DNA of 64,000 bases, taken from contig NZ_CP016796.1 in NCBI RefSeq assembly GCF_001895265.1, positions 1,612,001 to 1,676,000 of the forward strand, read 5' to 3'. Below are positions 46,170 to 55,988 of this stretch, piece after piece (the stretch's first letter is position 1; every line of letters begins with the position of its first letter). The position numbers and the translations under genes were made by a program. This stretch comes from Francisella uliginis. Lineage in GTDB: Bacteria; Pseudomonadota; Gammaproteobacteria; Francisellales; Francisellaceae. The notes beneath the pieces were generated by a model. The model had not been told where the DNA came from. It did not search any database and saw nothing but the letters and a program-made list of their open reading frames with translations.

Positions 46170-47090
46170 CTATTTATTCCTTGCAACATCGATAAATAAT
46201 TTCTCAAGTTTTGCTTCTTTAGTACGCACATCTAAAACATCTAAATGATATTTATTTGTCAACTCTGAGAATATTTCATTTAGAACAACACCTTTTGAAA
46301 CTTCAACTTCTAATGTATATTCATCAACTAATTTAACATCACCAAGGATAAGCTTAATATCTTGCTGACACTTATTTTTTAAATCAAATATATATGTATG
46401 CCTGTCTGCTGATTTTAAGAAAGTCTTCATATCTGTATTTACATGAACTTTACCTTTATGGATAAGAGCAATACGATTACACATAGATTCAGCCTCTTCG
46501 AGATAATGTGTAGTCAAAATTACAGTCAAACCTTCCTTATGAAACTGCATGATCATTTCCCATAAAGAGTTTCTAAGCTCAACATCAACACCCGCCGTCG
46601 GTTCATCCAATATTAGTAATTTGGGTTTATGTATTAATGCTCTGATGACCATCAATCTTCTTTTCATCCCACCTGACAAGAATCTTATTTGAGTATTTCT
46701 TTTGTCATATAGATCGACTTTTCTAAGTAGCTCTTCTGCATAAGGTACAGCCTCTTTCTTAGAGATACCAAAAAATCCTGCCTGAGTAATTAATATATCA
46801 ATTGGCTTTTCAAAAAGATTAAGGTTTATCTCTTGAGGCATAACTCCTAGATGCTTTCTAGCACTTATAAAATCATTATCAATATCATGGTCAAATATTT
46901 TAATTTGCCCAGATGTTTTATTTACAAGAGAAGAGATCATTCCCAAAGTTGTTGATTTACCTGCCCCATTTGGACCTAAAAGAGCAAAAAAATCTCCTTT
47001 TTTAACATCTAAACTAATTTCGTCGACAGCTTTTAAACCACCCTTATAGATCTTAGTCAGATTTTTTATTTCTAATGCTTTTTCACTCAT
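46170..47090 (-). CDS. ABC transporter ATPase (YadG-like)
   Basis: The 306-residue ATPase has Walker A GPNGAGKST (about residues 39-47), signature LSGGMKRRL (about 139-147), Walker B LLILDEPTAGVD, and the H-loop LTTHYLEEAE. A C-terminal extension of about 80 residues follows, as in YadG/CcmA-type exporters. It is cotranscribed with the permease. Confidence 0.92.
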   Translation of the reverse strand: MSEKALEIKNLTKIYKGGLKAVDEISLDVKKGDFFALLGPNGAGKSTTLGMISSLVNKTSGQIKIFDHDIDNDFISARKHLGVMPQEINLNLFEKPIDILITQAGFFGISKKEAVPYAEELLRKVDLYDKRNTQIRFLSGGMKRRLMVIRALIHKPKLLILDEPTAGVDVELRNSLWEMIMQFHKEGLTVILTTHYLEEAESMCNRIALIHKGKVHVNTDMKTFLKSADRHTYIFDLKNKCQQDIKLILGDVKLVDEYTLEVEVSKGVVLNEIFSELTNKYHLDVLDVRTKEAKLEKLFIDVARNK

Positions 47091-47206
47091 ATGATTAAGG
47101 TTTATTTTAACTACAAAATATGAGAACTATTATATCATTATGGTTTTATAGTTTTATTGATTTTATAAATTAATTTTTGTTAAGGTCTTTAATAGAAATT
47201 AGTGTT

Positions 47207-47980
47207 TTAGAAATATGTGTTTTTTATCATAAAAATGATACTTAAACCAACCACTACTATAAATATTGGTCTAACAAGCTTTGATCCTTTTAATATAACC
47301 ATCCTAGATCCTACAATTCCACCAAAGAAACTTCCTATAGCCATTAAGAATCCAAATACATAATTCACATGTCCTGATAAAATAAATATAATAAGTGAAA
47401 ATACATTACTCTTTAAATTTAATACTTTGGCATATCCAGAAGCTTGTAAGAATGTATAGCCAAGAAAATATACTATTGCAATAATCCAAAAATTTCCTGT
47501 TCCTGGACCAAAAAAGCCATCATACGCACCCAATAAAAATCCAAATAATGTAAAAAATGCTACTTCTGACATTTTCTTTTTGCCTTGATTAACTCCAAGA
47601 TTCTTATTTACAATACTAAAAATGAAAACGGCAATTAAAAGTATCGGAACAAGTTTGTTCATAAAATCATTATGGATCACAACAGCCAATATCGTACCCA
47701 GAGATGCGCCAATAAACCCAGCAATCAAACCTCGTAACACTGTTTTGAAATTTATTAACCCATTTTTATAATATTTAAATGTTGCCATTGCTGTACCAAT
47801 ACTAGCTTGGAGTTTATTAGTACCTAAAACCATAACAATTGGTAAGCCAGTCATACTCAAAGCTGGGATACTTATCAGCCCACCACCACCAGCAATAGCA
47901 TCAATAAAGCTAGCTAAAAAGCCCATTAGTATTATAAAAAAACACAATACAAAAAAATGATTCGCAAAAAATTCTTGCAT
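47207..47980 (-). CDS. TSUP/TauE-SafE family permease, second copy
   Basis: The 257-residue protein has about eight helices and the motifs DAIAGGGGLISIPAL (about 27-41) and GFLLGAYDGFFGPGTGNFW (about 152-170). The latter belongs to the YfcA branch of TSUP. Its start is 4 bases after the cupin gene, so they form a two-gene operon. It differs from the sulfur-locus permease at 36949. Confidence 0.87.
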   Translation of the reverse strand: MQEFFANHFFVLCFFIILMGFLASFIDAIAGGGGLISIPALSMTGLPIVMVLGTNKLQASIGTAMATFKYYKNGLINFKTVLRGLIAGFIGASLGTILAVVIHNDFMNKLVPILLIAVFIFSIVNKNLGVNQGKKKMSEVAFFTLFGFLLGAYDGFFGPGTGNFWIIAIVYFLGYTFLQASGYAKVLNLKSNVFSLIIFILSGHVNYVFGFLMAIGSFFGGIVGSRMVILKGSKLVRPIFIVVVGLSIIFMIKNTYF

Positions 47981-47984
47981 CTAT

Positions 47985-48347
47985 TTATTTTCCTTTTAAA
48001 TGTATAGCTAACCATATAGTTGGATTCGCAGTATAAGTAACCCAGTGTTTAGTACCTTTAGGGATTAGTAGATACTCTCCTTCATCAAGATTATGTTCCT
48101 TAGCTTCTAGCTTAAGCTTTGCATTTCCTTTTAATATCAAAACCCATTCATCATGATCTTGAATATACGGACTCTCGATATCAGTAATTTGTCCATAAGA
48201 AATAATTTTCTCGATATGGATATTATCTTGTTTTAAAAGATCTATGAAAATTTCATTCTCACAAAACTTAGGGGAAATATTATAAATATTACTGCCTACA
48301 TCTCTATTATTCATTGCTGCTAAATTCTTGCTATAACCTATTCTCAT
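47985..48347 (-). CDS. Small cupin-domain protein
   Basis: The 120-residue protein has a cupin core: HDEWVLILKGNAKL (about residues 68-81), EGEYLLIPKGTKHWV (about 90-104) and WLAIHLK at the end, with histidines that could bind a metal. The role is unknown; it is linked to the TSUP permease downstream. Confidence 0.83.
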   Translation of the reverse strand: MRIGYSKNLAAMNNRDVGSNIYNISPKFCENEIFIDLLKQDNIHIEKIISYGQITDIESPYIQDHDEWVLILKGNAKLKLEAKEHNLDEGEYLLIPKGTKHWVTYTANPTIWLAIHLKGK

Positions 48348-48428
48348 AATAATCTAGAATATATAATAGCACCATTTTAGCAAAACTACTTATCAAGCAT
48401 ATCAACAGATATATTAAACAAAATTTTT

Positions 48429-48436
48429 GCTATAAT
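48429..48436 (+). promoter_or_regulatory. Extended -10 element of tatD
   Basis: TGC then TATAAT (48431-48436) lies 31 bases before the tatD ATG, with no good -35. It matches the elements before proS, tusE and the mgtC-like gene. Confidence 0.5.
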
Positions 48437-48467
48437 CTGTAACAACTTTAAAAAAACTTTGTCAAAA

Positions 48468-49238
48468 ATGATAATAGACTCACATTGCCATCTTAATTAT
48501 TTAAAACTAGAAGATACAAGTCTTGATAATGTCATCACAAATGCTAAAAATGCAGGTATCGACAAAATCGTTTCAATTGCTGTAGCATGGCATGAAATCG
48601 ATGATATTCAAAAAATAGCTGAATCATACAATGATGTGTATTTCTCTGTTGGAGTTCATCCTAGTGAATTAGATTCCCATCAGCCTAGTACTGAAGAAAT
48701 TATTGTCAGATCTAGTCATAGCAAGTGTGTTGCAATTGGAGAAACTGGGCTAGATTACTACTATAATGGCGAAGAAACAAAACCTAAACAGATCTCTAAA
48801 TTTATAAACCATATTCAAGCAGCTATTGAAGTAGCAAAACCTATAATTGTTCATACTAGAGCAGCTAAGCAAGATACTCTAGATATCCTAAAATCTGAAA
48901 ATATTGAAAAGTGTGGTGGTATTCTACATTGCTTCACCGAAGATTATGATATGGCAAAACAAGCTATCGATATGGGGATGTATATCTCATTTTCCGGAAT
49001 CTTAACTTTTAAAAATGCCAAAGATATTCAAGAAACTGCTAAAAAACTTCCTTTAGACAGAATTCTTATAGAAACTGATGCGCCATATCTTACTCCAGTA
49101 CCATATAGGGGCAAACCAAACTATCCAGAGTATGTTAAATATGTTGCACAATTTTTTGCACAATTAAGAAATGAGGATTATGAAAAAGTAGCTAAACAAA
49201 CTTATAAAAATACTTGCGATGTTTTTAAATTAAAATAA
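48468..49238 (+). CDS. tatD: TatD family metal-dependent DNase
   Basis: The start is set at the ATG at 48468 (256 residues, MIIDSHCHL); an in-frame TTG at 48459 adds three residues. The metal motifs are DSHCHL (4-9), the glutamate in AIGETGLDYYY, the histidine in VHTRAA, and IETDAPYL. TatD enzymes are Mg-dependent nucleases. The gene converges with trmL, with only 4 bases between them. Confidence 0.93.
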   Translation: MIIDSHCHLNYLKLEDTSLDNVITNAKNAGIDKIVSIAVAWHEIDDIQKIAESYNDVYFSVGVHPSELDSHQPSTEEIIVRSSHSKCVAIGETGLDYYYNGEETKPKQISKFINHIQAAIEVAKPIIVHTRAAKQDTLDILKSENIEKCGGILHCFTEDYDMAKQAIDMGMYISFSGILTFKNAKDIQETAKKLPLDRILIETDAPYLTPVPYRGKPNYPEYVKYVAQFFAQLRNEDYEKVAKQTYKNTCDVFKLK

Positions 49239-49242
49239 GTTT

Positions 49243-49710
49243 TTATAACAAACCTAATTTATCAAAACCTATATTATCTAAAGCTCCATACAATATAACA
49301 GCTACTGAATTTGATAGATTTAAACTACGGCTATTTTTATGCATCGGAATCTTAAGCTGAGTCTCTTTTAGCAATGCTAAAACACCACTAGGAAGTCCTC
49401 GTGTCTCCGGGCCAAAGAGTAAGATATCATCGCAGTCAAAAGCTACCTGATGATAATATTGCTTAGCCTTTGTAGTACATGCCCAGATCTTTTTAGATTT
49501 ATTTTTTGCATAAAATTCATCGAAGTTTTTATAAATCTTAAGATTCGCGAATTCATGATAATCCAAGCCTGCTCTTCTTAGCTGCTTATCCTCTAATTTA
49601 AACCCTAAAGGCTCTATCAAATGTAAATTAGCACCGACATTAGCACATAACCTAATAATGTTACCAGTATTTGGCGGTATCTCCGGCTCATATAAAGCTA
49701 TATTTATCAT
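49243..49710 (-). CDS. trmL: tRNA (cytidine(34)-2'-O)-methyltransferase
   Basis: The 155-residue SPOUT methyltransferase has the N-terminal IALYEPEIPPNTGNIIRL (about residues 3-20) and the knot motifs LFGPETRGLP (about 103-112) and SRSLNLSNSVAVILY (about 127-141). TrmL modifies the wobble base of leucine tRNAs. It is the last gene of the long run from sspA. Confidence 0.95.
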   Translation of the reverse strand: MINIALYEPEIPPNTGNIIRLCANVGANLHLIEPLGFKLEDKQLRRAGLDYHEFANLKIYKNFDEFYAKNKSKKIWACTTKAKQYYHQVAFDCDDILLFGPETRGLPSGVLALLKETQLKIPMHKNSRSLNLSNSVAVILYGALDNIGFDKLGLL

Positions 49711-49715
49711 ATAAA

Positions 49716-50441
49716 TTATTTAACTTCTAAGTTATTATCTAAGTAATTATTTAATTCCTTAAACTTCTGCTTTTCTTTTTTACGCTGCTCTAAATTATTC
49801 TTTTCTCTTTGCTCAGCGTCTTTAATATATTTTTTATTCATTACTCTATCTAAGAATTCAGGATCAAGCATAAATGGTTTTAAAGATTTATATGGCATAT
49901 TTATAACACCTGGAATTTTTAGAGAATATAAAACTCTTAGATCATTATCTTGTTTAGATCTATCTAATATAATCTTTAGATTAACCCTTACATTATATTT
50001 TCTTGAAACCAAGTGATATTGTTTTTTACCATCTACTTCAATATCTTTAACTGGAGTGAACTTAATACCTGTCGTATCAATTACTTTTGTAACAGCATTT
50101 CTATTAGATTCTTTCAGATATGTTATTATTTTTTCTTTGTTACTTTCTTCTAAGATTTTACTACGTCTATCAAGCATCTTTGGCAAGATATTTTCAACAA
50201 AGTTATTAGCCTCTTTATGATTAAGAGCTAAACAAGTCCCTGGACCATCTACATATTTGTCAAAACAACCATCTTTATCTATAAAAAGATACATTTTTTC
50301 TGATTTATCATAATAAACATTATAATCAGGATATGATTCTGGATGACCTAAGTACACAAAATTGTCTTTTGAAATTATTGCGCAAGCATACGCCATAATA
50401 CTTAAAAATATAATAGTTGAAAGTTTGATTATTCGATTCAC
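49716..50441 (-). CDS. Lipoprotein-like protein of unknown function (241 aa)
   Basis: A short signal region ends in IMAYACAII, a possible lipobox with the cysteine near residue 20. The mature part has YLGHPESYPDYNVYYDKS, a CFDKYVDGPGTCLAL cysteine pair and a charged, Lys/Glu-rich C-terminus. It is a tandem paralogue of the frameshifted gene at 50535-51241. I do not recognise the family. Confidence 0.75.
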   Translation of the reverse strand: MNRIIKLSTIIFLSIMAYACAIISKDNFVYLGHPESYPDYNVYYDKSEKMYLFIDKDGCFDKYVDGPGTCLALNHKEANNFVENILPKMLDRRSKILEESNKEKIITYLKESNRNAVTKVIDTTGIKFTPVKDIEVDGKKQYHLVSRKYNVRVNLKIILDRSKQDNDLRVLYSLKIPGVINMPYKSLKPFMLDPEFLDRVMNKKYIKDAEQREKNNLEQRKKEKQKFKELNNYLDNNLEVK

Positions 50442-50534
50442 AGATACTTAGTAAAATTTATAACTTAATTAGTAAAATTCTATATAAATTTATTTTTTTT
50501 ACAATTTATTTTAGGCTTAAATATTAATATCTGA

Positions 50535-51241
50535 CTATATATGTAACTCATCACGCAAAAAGTGCTCAAAACTAGTTTCTCTTTCTTCTTTCCTTTTTAA
50601 ACTCCTACTATATAAATCTTGAAAGTTTTTTACTGCCTTTTGATTCACTACTTTCTCTAAATATTCTGGATCTATTAAAAATGGCTTTGTTGATGTCTTT
50701 TGATTTTTAATAACTGCCGGCATTCTTAGCGAATATAATACACGAACATCATTACCCTGCTTTGAGTTATCTAGCATAAGTATCAAATTGACTTTTACAT
50801 TATATTTCTTGGGTACTAAGTGATATTCTTTTTTACCGTATGCATTAATTTGTTTCACAGGTCGATACTTAAGATTAAACTTAACCGGACGTTTAACTAC
50901 GTTTTTATTATATTTTTTAACCCTGCTATAACTTTTCGTTTATCTTGCTCTTCTAGTCTATCTTCCGTATCAAGCATCTTAGATAGAAACTTTTTAACAA
51001 AAATATCAGCTTCCTGCTGATCCATTGCTATACATGTTCCTGCCCCCTCAACACTTTTATCAAAACAACTATGCTTATCTATAAATAAGTAAAGATTTTG
51101 GGTTTTATCATAATAAATCTGATATTCAGGCAGTTTTGCAGGATGACCTAAATAGACAAAATCATCGTATGTAATAATCGCACACGCTGAAGCAACTGTA
51201 GCTAAAATTATCAAAGAAAAAAGTTTAATAAATCTTTTCAC
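50535..51241 (-). pseudogene. Frameshifted paralogue of the 241-aa lipoprotein
   Basis: The first part (from GTG 51241) runs to a stop after LKNIIKT; shifting frame near an A6 run (about 50910-50916) restores KKYNKNVVKRPVKF, and then the frame reads on to HFLRDELHI. Both parts match the gene at 49716 (YLGHPxxxPxY, CFDK, KKEYHLV). A sequencing error in the A run would also explain it. Confidence 0.78.
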
Positions 51242-51316
51242 TATTAGCTTATAAAAATTCAATGGCTTCTTGTCTAAGATTCTATACAAAACGGTTTTTA
51301 TTACAATTTATTTTGA

Positions 51317-52291
51317 TTAATACTTAATCCAATCAGCTACATCTAATGCTGTATAAGTAAGTATAGTTTTTGCTCCAGCACGCTTCATTGATACTAATGT
51401 TTCAATTGTAATAGCTTTCTCATCAACTAACCCAGCTTGAGCAGCAGCTTTTATCATCGCATATTCACCACTTACATGGTACGCTGCAATTGGTAAATCA
51501 ACTATATGATTTAATTCATTTATGATATCAAGATAACTTAATGCAGGCTTAACCATAATAAAATCTGCACCTTGCTCTATATCAGCGACGGCTTCTCGAA
51601 TAGCTTCTTTTTTATTGCGATAGTCCATTTGATAGGTTTTACGATCCCCTTTTAAAGAAGAGTCACAAGCGCTTCTAAATGGTCCATAGTAAGCTGAGGC
51701 ATACTTAACTGAGTATGACATAATACTTACAGTATCAAATCTGGCTTCATCTAAAGCCTGACGCATAGCTATAATCATGCCATCCATCATGCCACTTGGT
51801 GCAACGATATCAGCACCAGCTTCTGCATGAGATACTGCAGTTTTTGCTAAAACTTCTAATGTTTTGTCATTATCAACATATTCATCTTCATTTAAGATTC
51901 CACAATGTCCATGAGGTGTAAAACTACACATACATACATCAGTTGCAACAACTAACTCTGGAGCAAGGTGCTTAATCTTTCTAATTGCTTGCTGCGTGAT
52001 ACCATTTGAATCATAATTCTCAGATGAAACTAAATCCTTAGATTTTGGTACTCCAAATATCATGACACTTTTTATACCTGATTTTAGAACTCTCTCAACA
52101 AGTTCATCTAGCATATCTATAGACCAATGATATTGATTTGGCATACTTGAGATTTCTTTTTTGATATTCTCACCATGCACAACAAATATTGGATACATCA
52201 AATCATCAACATTTAAAGTTGTTTCAGCAACCATATCTCTAATGTTTTGCGACACTCTCAGTCTACGCGGACGTGATATTGGAAAACTCAT
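51317..52291 (-). CDS. hemB: Delta-aminolevulinic acid dehydratase
   Basis: The 324-residue protein has the zinc site DVCMCSFTPHGHCG (about residues 118-131), the SVKYASAYYGPFR lysine (about 193-205) and the active-site FIMVKPALSYLDI (about 244-256). HemB condenses two 5-aminolevulinate molecules to porphobilinogen. It follows yhbY by 8 bases. Confidence 0.97.
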   Translation of the reverse strand: MSFPISRPRRLRVSQNIRDMVAETTLNVDDLMYPIFVVHGENIKKEISSMPNQYHWSIDMLDELVERVLKSGIKSVMIFGVPKSKDLVSSENYDSNGITQQAIRKIKHLAPELVVATDVCMCSFTPHGHCGILNEDEYVDNDKTLEVLAKTAVSHAEAGADIVAPSGMMDGMIIAMRQALDEARFDTVSIMSYSVKYASAYYGPFRSACDSSLKGDRKTYQMDYRNKKEAIREAVADIEQGADFIMVKPALSYLDIINELNHIVDLPIAAYHVSGEYAMIKAAAQAGLVDEKAITIETLVSMKRAGAKTILTYTALDVADWIKY

Positions 52292-52299
52292 ATCTAAAC

Positions 52300-52578
52300 C
52301 TATTTTTTATTTTTATTAGGATTTTTTCTATATAGGACTAAAATATTACCTATTATTTGCACTAGCTCTGATTTTGTTGCTTTAACAATCTCAGCGGCAA
52401 TTTGTTGTTTTTCTTCTTTTGGTAAACGCCCTGCTTTTACTTTTATAAGCTCATGAGATGCTAAAGCTAAATCGATCTCTAGCATTACGTTTTCAGTAAG
52501 GCCTTTTTCTCCCATCAAAACTACAGGTTTTAAACTGTGAGCTTGAGCCTTTAATTTTTGTTGCTGTTTTACTTCCAT
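52300..52578 (-). CDS. yhbY: YhbY family RNA-binding protein
   Basis: The 92-residue protein is a single CRM domain with LKAQAHSLKPVVLMGEKGLT (about residues 8-27), HELIKVK and the closing GNILVLYR. Homologues bind pre-50S ribosomal particles. It lies 7 bases from holB. Confidence 0.93.
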   Translation of the reverse strand: MEVKQQQKLKAQAHSLKPVVLMGEKGLTENVMLEIDLALASHELIKVKAGRLPKEEKQQIAAEIVKATKSELVQIIGNILVLYRKNPNKNKK

Positions 52579-52585
52579 TTTTTAC

Positions 52586-53497
52586 CTACTTTATAATTTT
52601 TAATATTAAATTTTCTAAAACTAATTCTTTATCAACGTTTTTAAAATTAAGAAAATAATCATTAGCTTCTAATGTTTTTTGATATAACTTATATATTTCA
52701 TCTTCTGTAAATTTAGCCGCAAGATATTTAACAACTGCAAGCTTATCATAATTAGCTATATTTTGAGCTTGATCGTCAAGCTTATAATAATACACATCAA
52801 CAATTAAGCTTGTTAACCAATAAAGCGTATCTTTAAAGTTAGGATTAACCTCTTTAAGAAATACATTAGGATTTAGTTGGTTTACTAAAACCCTCATCAA
52901 ACTATTTCTAACTTGCCAAAAATGTTGCTCTAACTTAATCTTAGCAATAATATTAATATCATCTCTAGCCATCAATAAAGATTTTTCTATAGCATCTTTT
53001 GACATATTAAATGTGTACTTTAAATAATTGTATTTATCATCCTCATCAAAGCTTATATCATAAGTTAAAGATCTACTTTTTACAGTCGCTAAAATATTAT
53101 TATAATTACGTGTAAACATTAAAAAGAATGTATTTTCGGCAGGCTCCTCAAGTGTTTTTAAAATAGCGTTTGTGGCAGATTCATTTAAAAAACCAAGCTC
53201 TGGAATTATAATAATTTTAGCTAAATTATTATGTGCTGTTAGCTCACAATTTTTTATTATTTTCTTAACTTCTGCAACTCTAATCTCATTATTCTCTGAG
53301 TTTGCTATTGTTACATACGGTGATTCATTGTAATCATCAACCTTCTGAGCTAACAACACTTGACATAGAGAGTTTATAAAACTATCTAAGAGTACAGCAT
53401 CTTTAACTCTAAAGATAAATGCATGATGCAACATCTGCTTAGACTTTTGTTCAAGAAAATTGTCTAAGATTTTCTGATGTGTATTTAAAGAAAACAC
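52586..53497 (-). CDS. holB: DNA polymerase III subunit delta'
   Basis: The 303-residue protein has the HolB pattern: HHAFIF, VAEVKKII, then LNESATNAILKTLEEP (about residues 103-118) and TVKSRS. No Walker A P-loop and no zinc cysteines are visible, as expected for delta' in some lineages. It acts in the clamp loader. It follows sohB by 7 bases. Confidence 0.9.
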   Translation of the reverse strand: MFSLNTHQKILDNFLEQKSKQMLHHAFIFRVKDAVLLDSFINSLCQVLLAQKVDDYNESPYVTIANSENNEIRVAEVKKIIKNCELTAHNNLAKIIIIPELGFLNESATNAILKTLEEPAENTFFLMFTRNYNNILATVKSRSLTYDISFDEDDKYNYLKYTFNMSKDAIEKSLLMARDDINIIAKIKLEQHFWQVRNSLMRVLVNQLNPNVFLKEVNPNFKDTLYWLTSLIVDVYYYKLDDQAQNIANYDKLAVVKYLAAKFTEDEIYKLYQKTLEANDYFLNFKNVDKELVLENLILKIIK

Positions 53498-53504
53498 TTT
53501 AGAC

Positions 53505-54524
53505 CTACAATATTTTACGTGCGTATAAGAAGTTTGTTAGAGTTCTTTTGATCATAGCAAGTTTAGACTTCAACAACCCTTTATCTTTCTTTTTAACAAA
53601 ACTTACCTCATATACATCATATTTTTTATTAAGTAAACTTATCAAATAATCATCATAAGTCTGAATCTCATCAACTAAGCCTAACTCAAGAGCATCCTTA
53701 CCAAACCAGTACTCTCCCGTACCAACTTTATGCATATCTAGATTAGGACGATAATTTAAAATATGTTTTTTAAATAATTGATGAATATTTTCTAGATCCT
53801 GCTTGAACTTCTTACGCCCTTCTTCAGTATTTTCACCAACAGATGTTAATGTACGTTTATACTCCCCAGAAGTATGCATCTCAACATTGATACCATTTTT
53901 TTCAAGCAAATTTCTAATATTTGGAATAGTTCCAACTACTCCTATCGAACCAACTATTGCAAAAGGTGCTGAGATTATCTTATGTCCAACCGCAGACATC
54001 ATATAACCACCACTTGCAGCAACTTGATCGATACATATAGTTAAATTAATACCTGCTTGGCGGATTCTCTCTAATTGTGCTGCGGCAAAACCATAACCAT
54101 TTACGACCCCACCAGGGCTATCTATTCTAACAATAACCTCATCACTTGATTTTGCTACTGCTAAGATAGCAGATACTTCTTTACGCAGATTCTCAACTTG
54201 TGAAGCATGTATATCGCCTTTAAAATTAATTACAAAAACTTTTTTCTCAGGCTTATCGTCTTGTTTATCTAGTTTTTTCTGTTCTTTAAGATAGTTTTTA
54301 TAATCTTTTTTATCCAATAATGTTTCTAAGACTTCTTTTTTAGTTTCTTTATAATCTTTACCAATTTTATTAATCTCTAGCTTACCTTTTGTCAACTTAG
54401 CAACTTCTTGCTTTGCCTTTGCTAATAGCGAGAAAAAACTACCTATAATAAAAACAACAGCAACTACAATAAGTAATACGCTAAGAGCAAAAAAAACAAA
54501 ACTTACAAAACCTTGATACCACAT
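53505..54524 (-). CDS. sohB: SohB-like inner-membrane peptidase (S49)
   Basis: The 339-residue protein has two N-terminal hydrophobic segments, then a charged stretch and an S49 domain. The catalytic serine is in AASGGYMMSAVG (about residues 165-176), and the region RIDSPGGVV precedes it. S49 enzymes degrade membrane or periplasmic peptides. It follows sspA by 11 bases. Confidence 0.9.
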   Translation of the reverse strand: MWYQGFVSFVFFALSVLLIVVAVVFIIGSFFSLLAKAKQEVAKLTKGKLEINKIGKDYKETKKEVLETLLDKKDYKNYLKEQKKLDKQDDKPEKKVFVINFKGDIHASQVENLRKEVSAILAVAKSSDEVIVRIDSPGGVVNGYGFAAAQLERIRQAGINLTICIDQVAASGGYMMSAVGHKIISAPFAIVGSIGVVGTIPNIRNLLEKNGINVEMHTSGEYKRTLTSVGENTEEGRKKFKQDLENIHQLFKKHILNYRPNLDMHKVGTGEYWFGKDALELGLVDEIQTYDDYLISLLNKKYDVYEVSFVKKKDKGLLKSKLAMIKRTLTNFLYARKIL

Positions 54525-54535
54525 ATAACTTTACC

Positions 54536-55165
54536 TTACCTGTGTGCTCTTAAAGTCTTTAACAATGACTCATTTGCATTGCCTTTTAGATTAGCTTTTT
54601 TAACAGAATCTCTCGCAAACACTCTTTTTTTATAATCATGTATAGCACCAAATGTTTCATCTATAATAAAACCTTCCGCCTCTAAACAGATTATTAATGC
54701 TGCAATATAGCAATCTGCTAAAGTAAAATTAGAAGATATAAAATAGTCAAACTCACTGAAAGCTTTTTCAATAGTTAGAAGACTTTCTTTTAACTCTTTA
54801 AAGAGTATATTTAATTGCTCTTTATCTGATCTATTTTTTCTAATCTGATCAAGCACTGGATACCATTCATTATCTATTTTATCTAAAGATAAACGGATTT
54901 TTATACGCTCATTAACTAAACTTGGTAGCAATCCAGGTGCTGGAAATCTCTCATCTATATATATCAAAAGAGCCTTTCTATTATTTATACTATAGTCTTT
55001 CTCTTTTAAGACTGGGAAAATACCATTTGGAGATATTTTCTTTAGTTTTTCTGGTGATAGATCACCTGCTTCAACAACTTCCATGCTCATTTTTTTCTCT
55101 GCTAGGGCAATTCTTGCTCTAAGAGAATATGGACAATATTTTGTAGTATATAAAGTAACTTTCAT
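54536..55165 (-). CDS. sspA: Stringent starvation protein A
   Basis: The 209-residue protein is GST-like: YTTKYCPYSLRARIALAEK (about residues 6-24), ...ISPNGIFPVLKE, and helical C-terminal domain. In Francisella SspA pairs with MglA to bind RNA polymerase and, with PigR and ppGpp, turns on the pathogenicity island. The sequence fits SspA and not MglA as I know them. It heads the long operon that runs to hemB. Confidence 0.9.
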   Translation of the reverse strand: MKVTLYTTKYCPYSLRARIALAEKKMSMEVVEAGDLSPEKLKKISPNGIFPVLKEKDYSINNRKALLIYIDERFPAPGLLPSLVNERIKIRLSLDKIDNEWYPVLDQIRKNRSDKEQLNILFKELKESLLTIEKAFSEFDYFISSNFTLADCYIAALIICLEAEGFIIDETFGAIHDYKKRVFARDSVKKANLKGNANESLLKTLRAHR

Positions 55166-55205
55166 TGAATATGCCTTTTTATAGATTAAAACAACTATCC
55201 TTATT

Positions 55206-55214
55206 TGCTATAAT
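55206..55214 (+). promoter_or_regulatory. Extended -10 element of tusE
   Basis: TGC and TATAAT (55209-55214) lie 40 bases before the GTG start of the tusE-like gene. No -35 match lies at 17 bases. Confidence 0.5.
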
Positions 55215-55254
55215 TGTCAGATAGTAAAAACTAGTAACAAATTTTATCATATTT

Positions 55255-55569
55255 GTGGATAACTACAACATAGACAAACAAGGCTTTTTGATAGATTTTG
55301 AAAGTTGGGATATGGATTTTTGTAAATTAACAGCAGCAAGTGAAGATATTGATTTATCTGAGAATCATATGTTGGTTATTAATTTTTTAAGAAGTTTTTA
55401 TCAAAAAAATAAAAAATCTCCAGCAATTAGAGAACTTGTTAAAGCATTAAAAGAAGAATATGGGGAAAAAATAGGCAATAGTCTATATCTACAAATTTTG
55501 TTTCCTGTTTCTCCAGCCGTGCAAGCTGCCAAACTAGCAGGTCTACCAAAGCCTAAAAGATGTATTTAA
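55255..55569 (+). CDS. tusE: TusE/DsrC family sulfur relay protein
   Basis: The 104-residue protein matches Tus[22 protein letters not shown] in the middle and [11 protein letters not shown] at the C-terminus, with the active cysteine as the penultimate residue. TusE passes sulfur to MnmA for tRNA 2-thiouridine. The start is GTG. It is divergent from sspA. Confidence 0.92.
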   Translation: MDNYNIDKQGFLIDFESWDMDFCKLTAASEDIDLSENHMLVINFLRSFYQKNKKSPAIRELVKALKEEYGEKIGNSLYLQILFPVSPAVQAAKLAGLPKPKRCI

Positions 55570-55591
55570 AAAAATTTCAAAGGAGAAAAAA

Positions 55592-55855
55592 ATGACTACT
55601 GTTTTCTGTAAAAAATATAACCAAGAATTAGATGCTATACCATTTCAACCATTACCAGGTGAGCTAGGTAAAAAAATACATGCTGAAATATCAAATAAAG
55701 CTTGGCAAGCATGGCTTTCGCATCAGACTATTTTAATAAATGAATATCGCCTTAATCTTATGGATCCAAAGGCAAAAGAGTTCCTACAACAAGAAATGCA
55801 AAAATTTTTATTTGAAGGTAAAGAAGAAAAACCTGAACAGTTTAATGAGATCTAA
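55592..55855 (+). CDS. yggX: Probable Fe(2+)-trafficking protein YggX
   Basis: The 87-residue protein starts [16 protein letters not shown] and has [13 protein letters not shown] and [21 protein letters not shown], the YggX pattern, with its single N-terminal cysteine. It follows tusE by 22 bases with AAAGGAGAA as ribosome site. YggX is linked to iron-sulfur repair and oxidant resistance. Confidence 0.95.
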   Translation: MTTVFCKKYNQELDAIPFQPLPGELGKKIHAEISNKAWQAWLSHQTILINEYRLNLMDPKAKEFLQQEMQKFLFEGKEEKPEQFNEI

Positions 55856-55988
55856 CACTTATAAAACAATGTTCTTACAATAATTTATAGTTTCTAGTAT
55901 TAATCTTTATTTAATACAATCACCTTGAAAAAAATATAATTAAGAGATACATTAAGTCATTAATTTATCTTTTTTTAAAAAAACTTAA

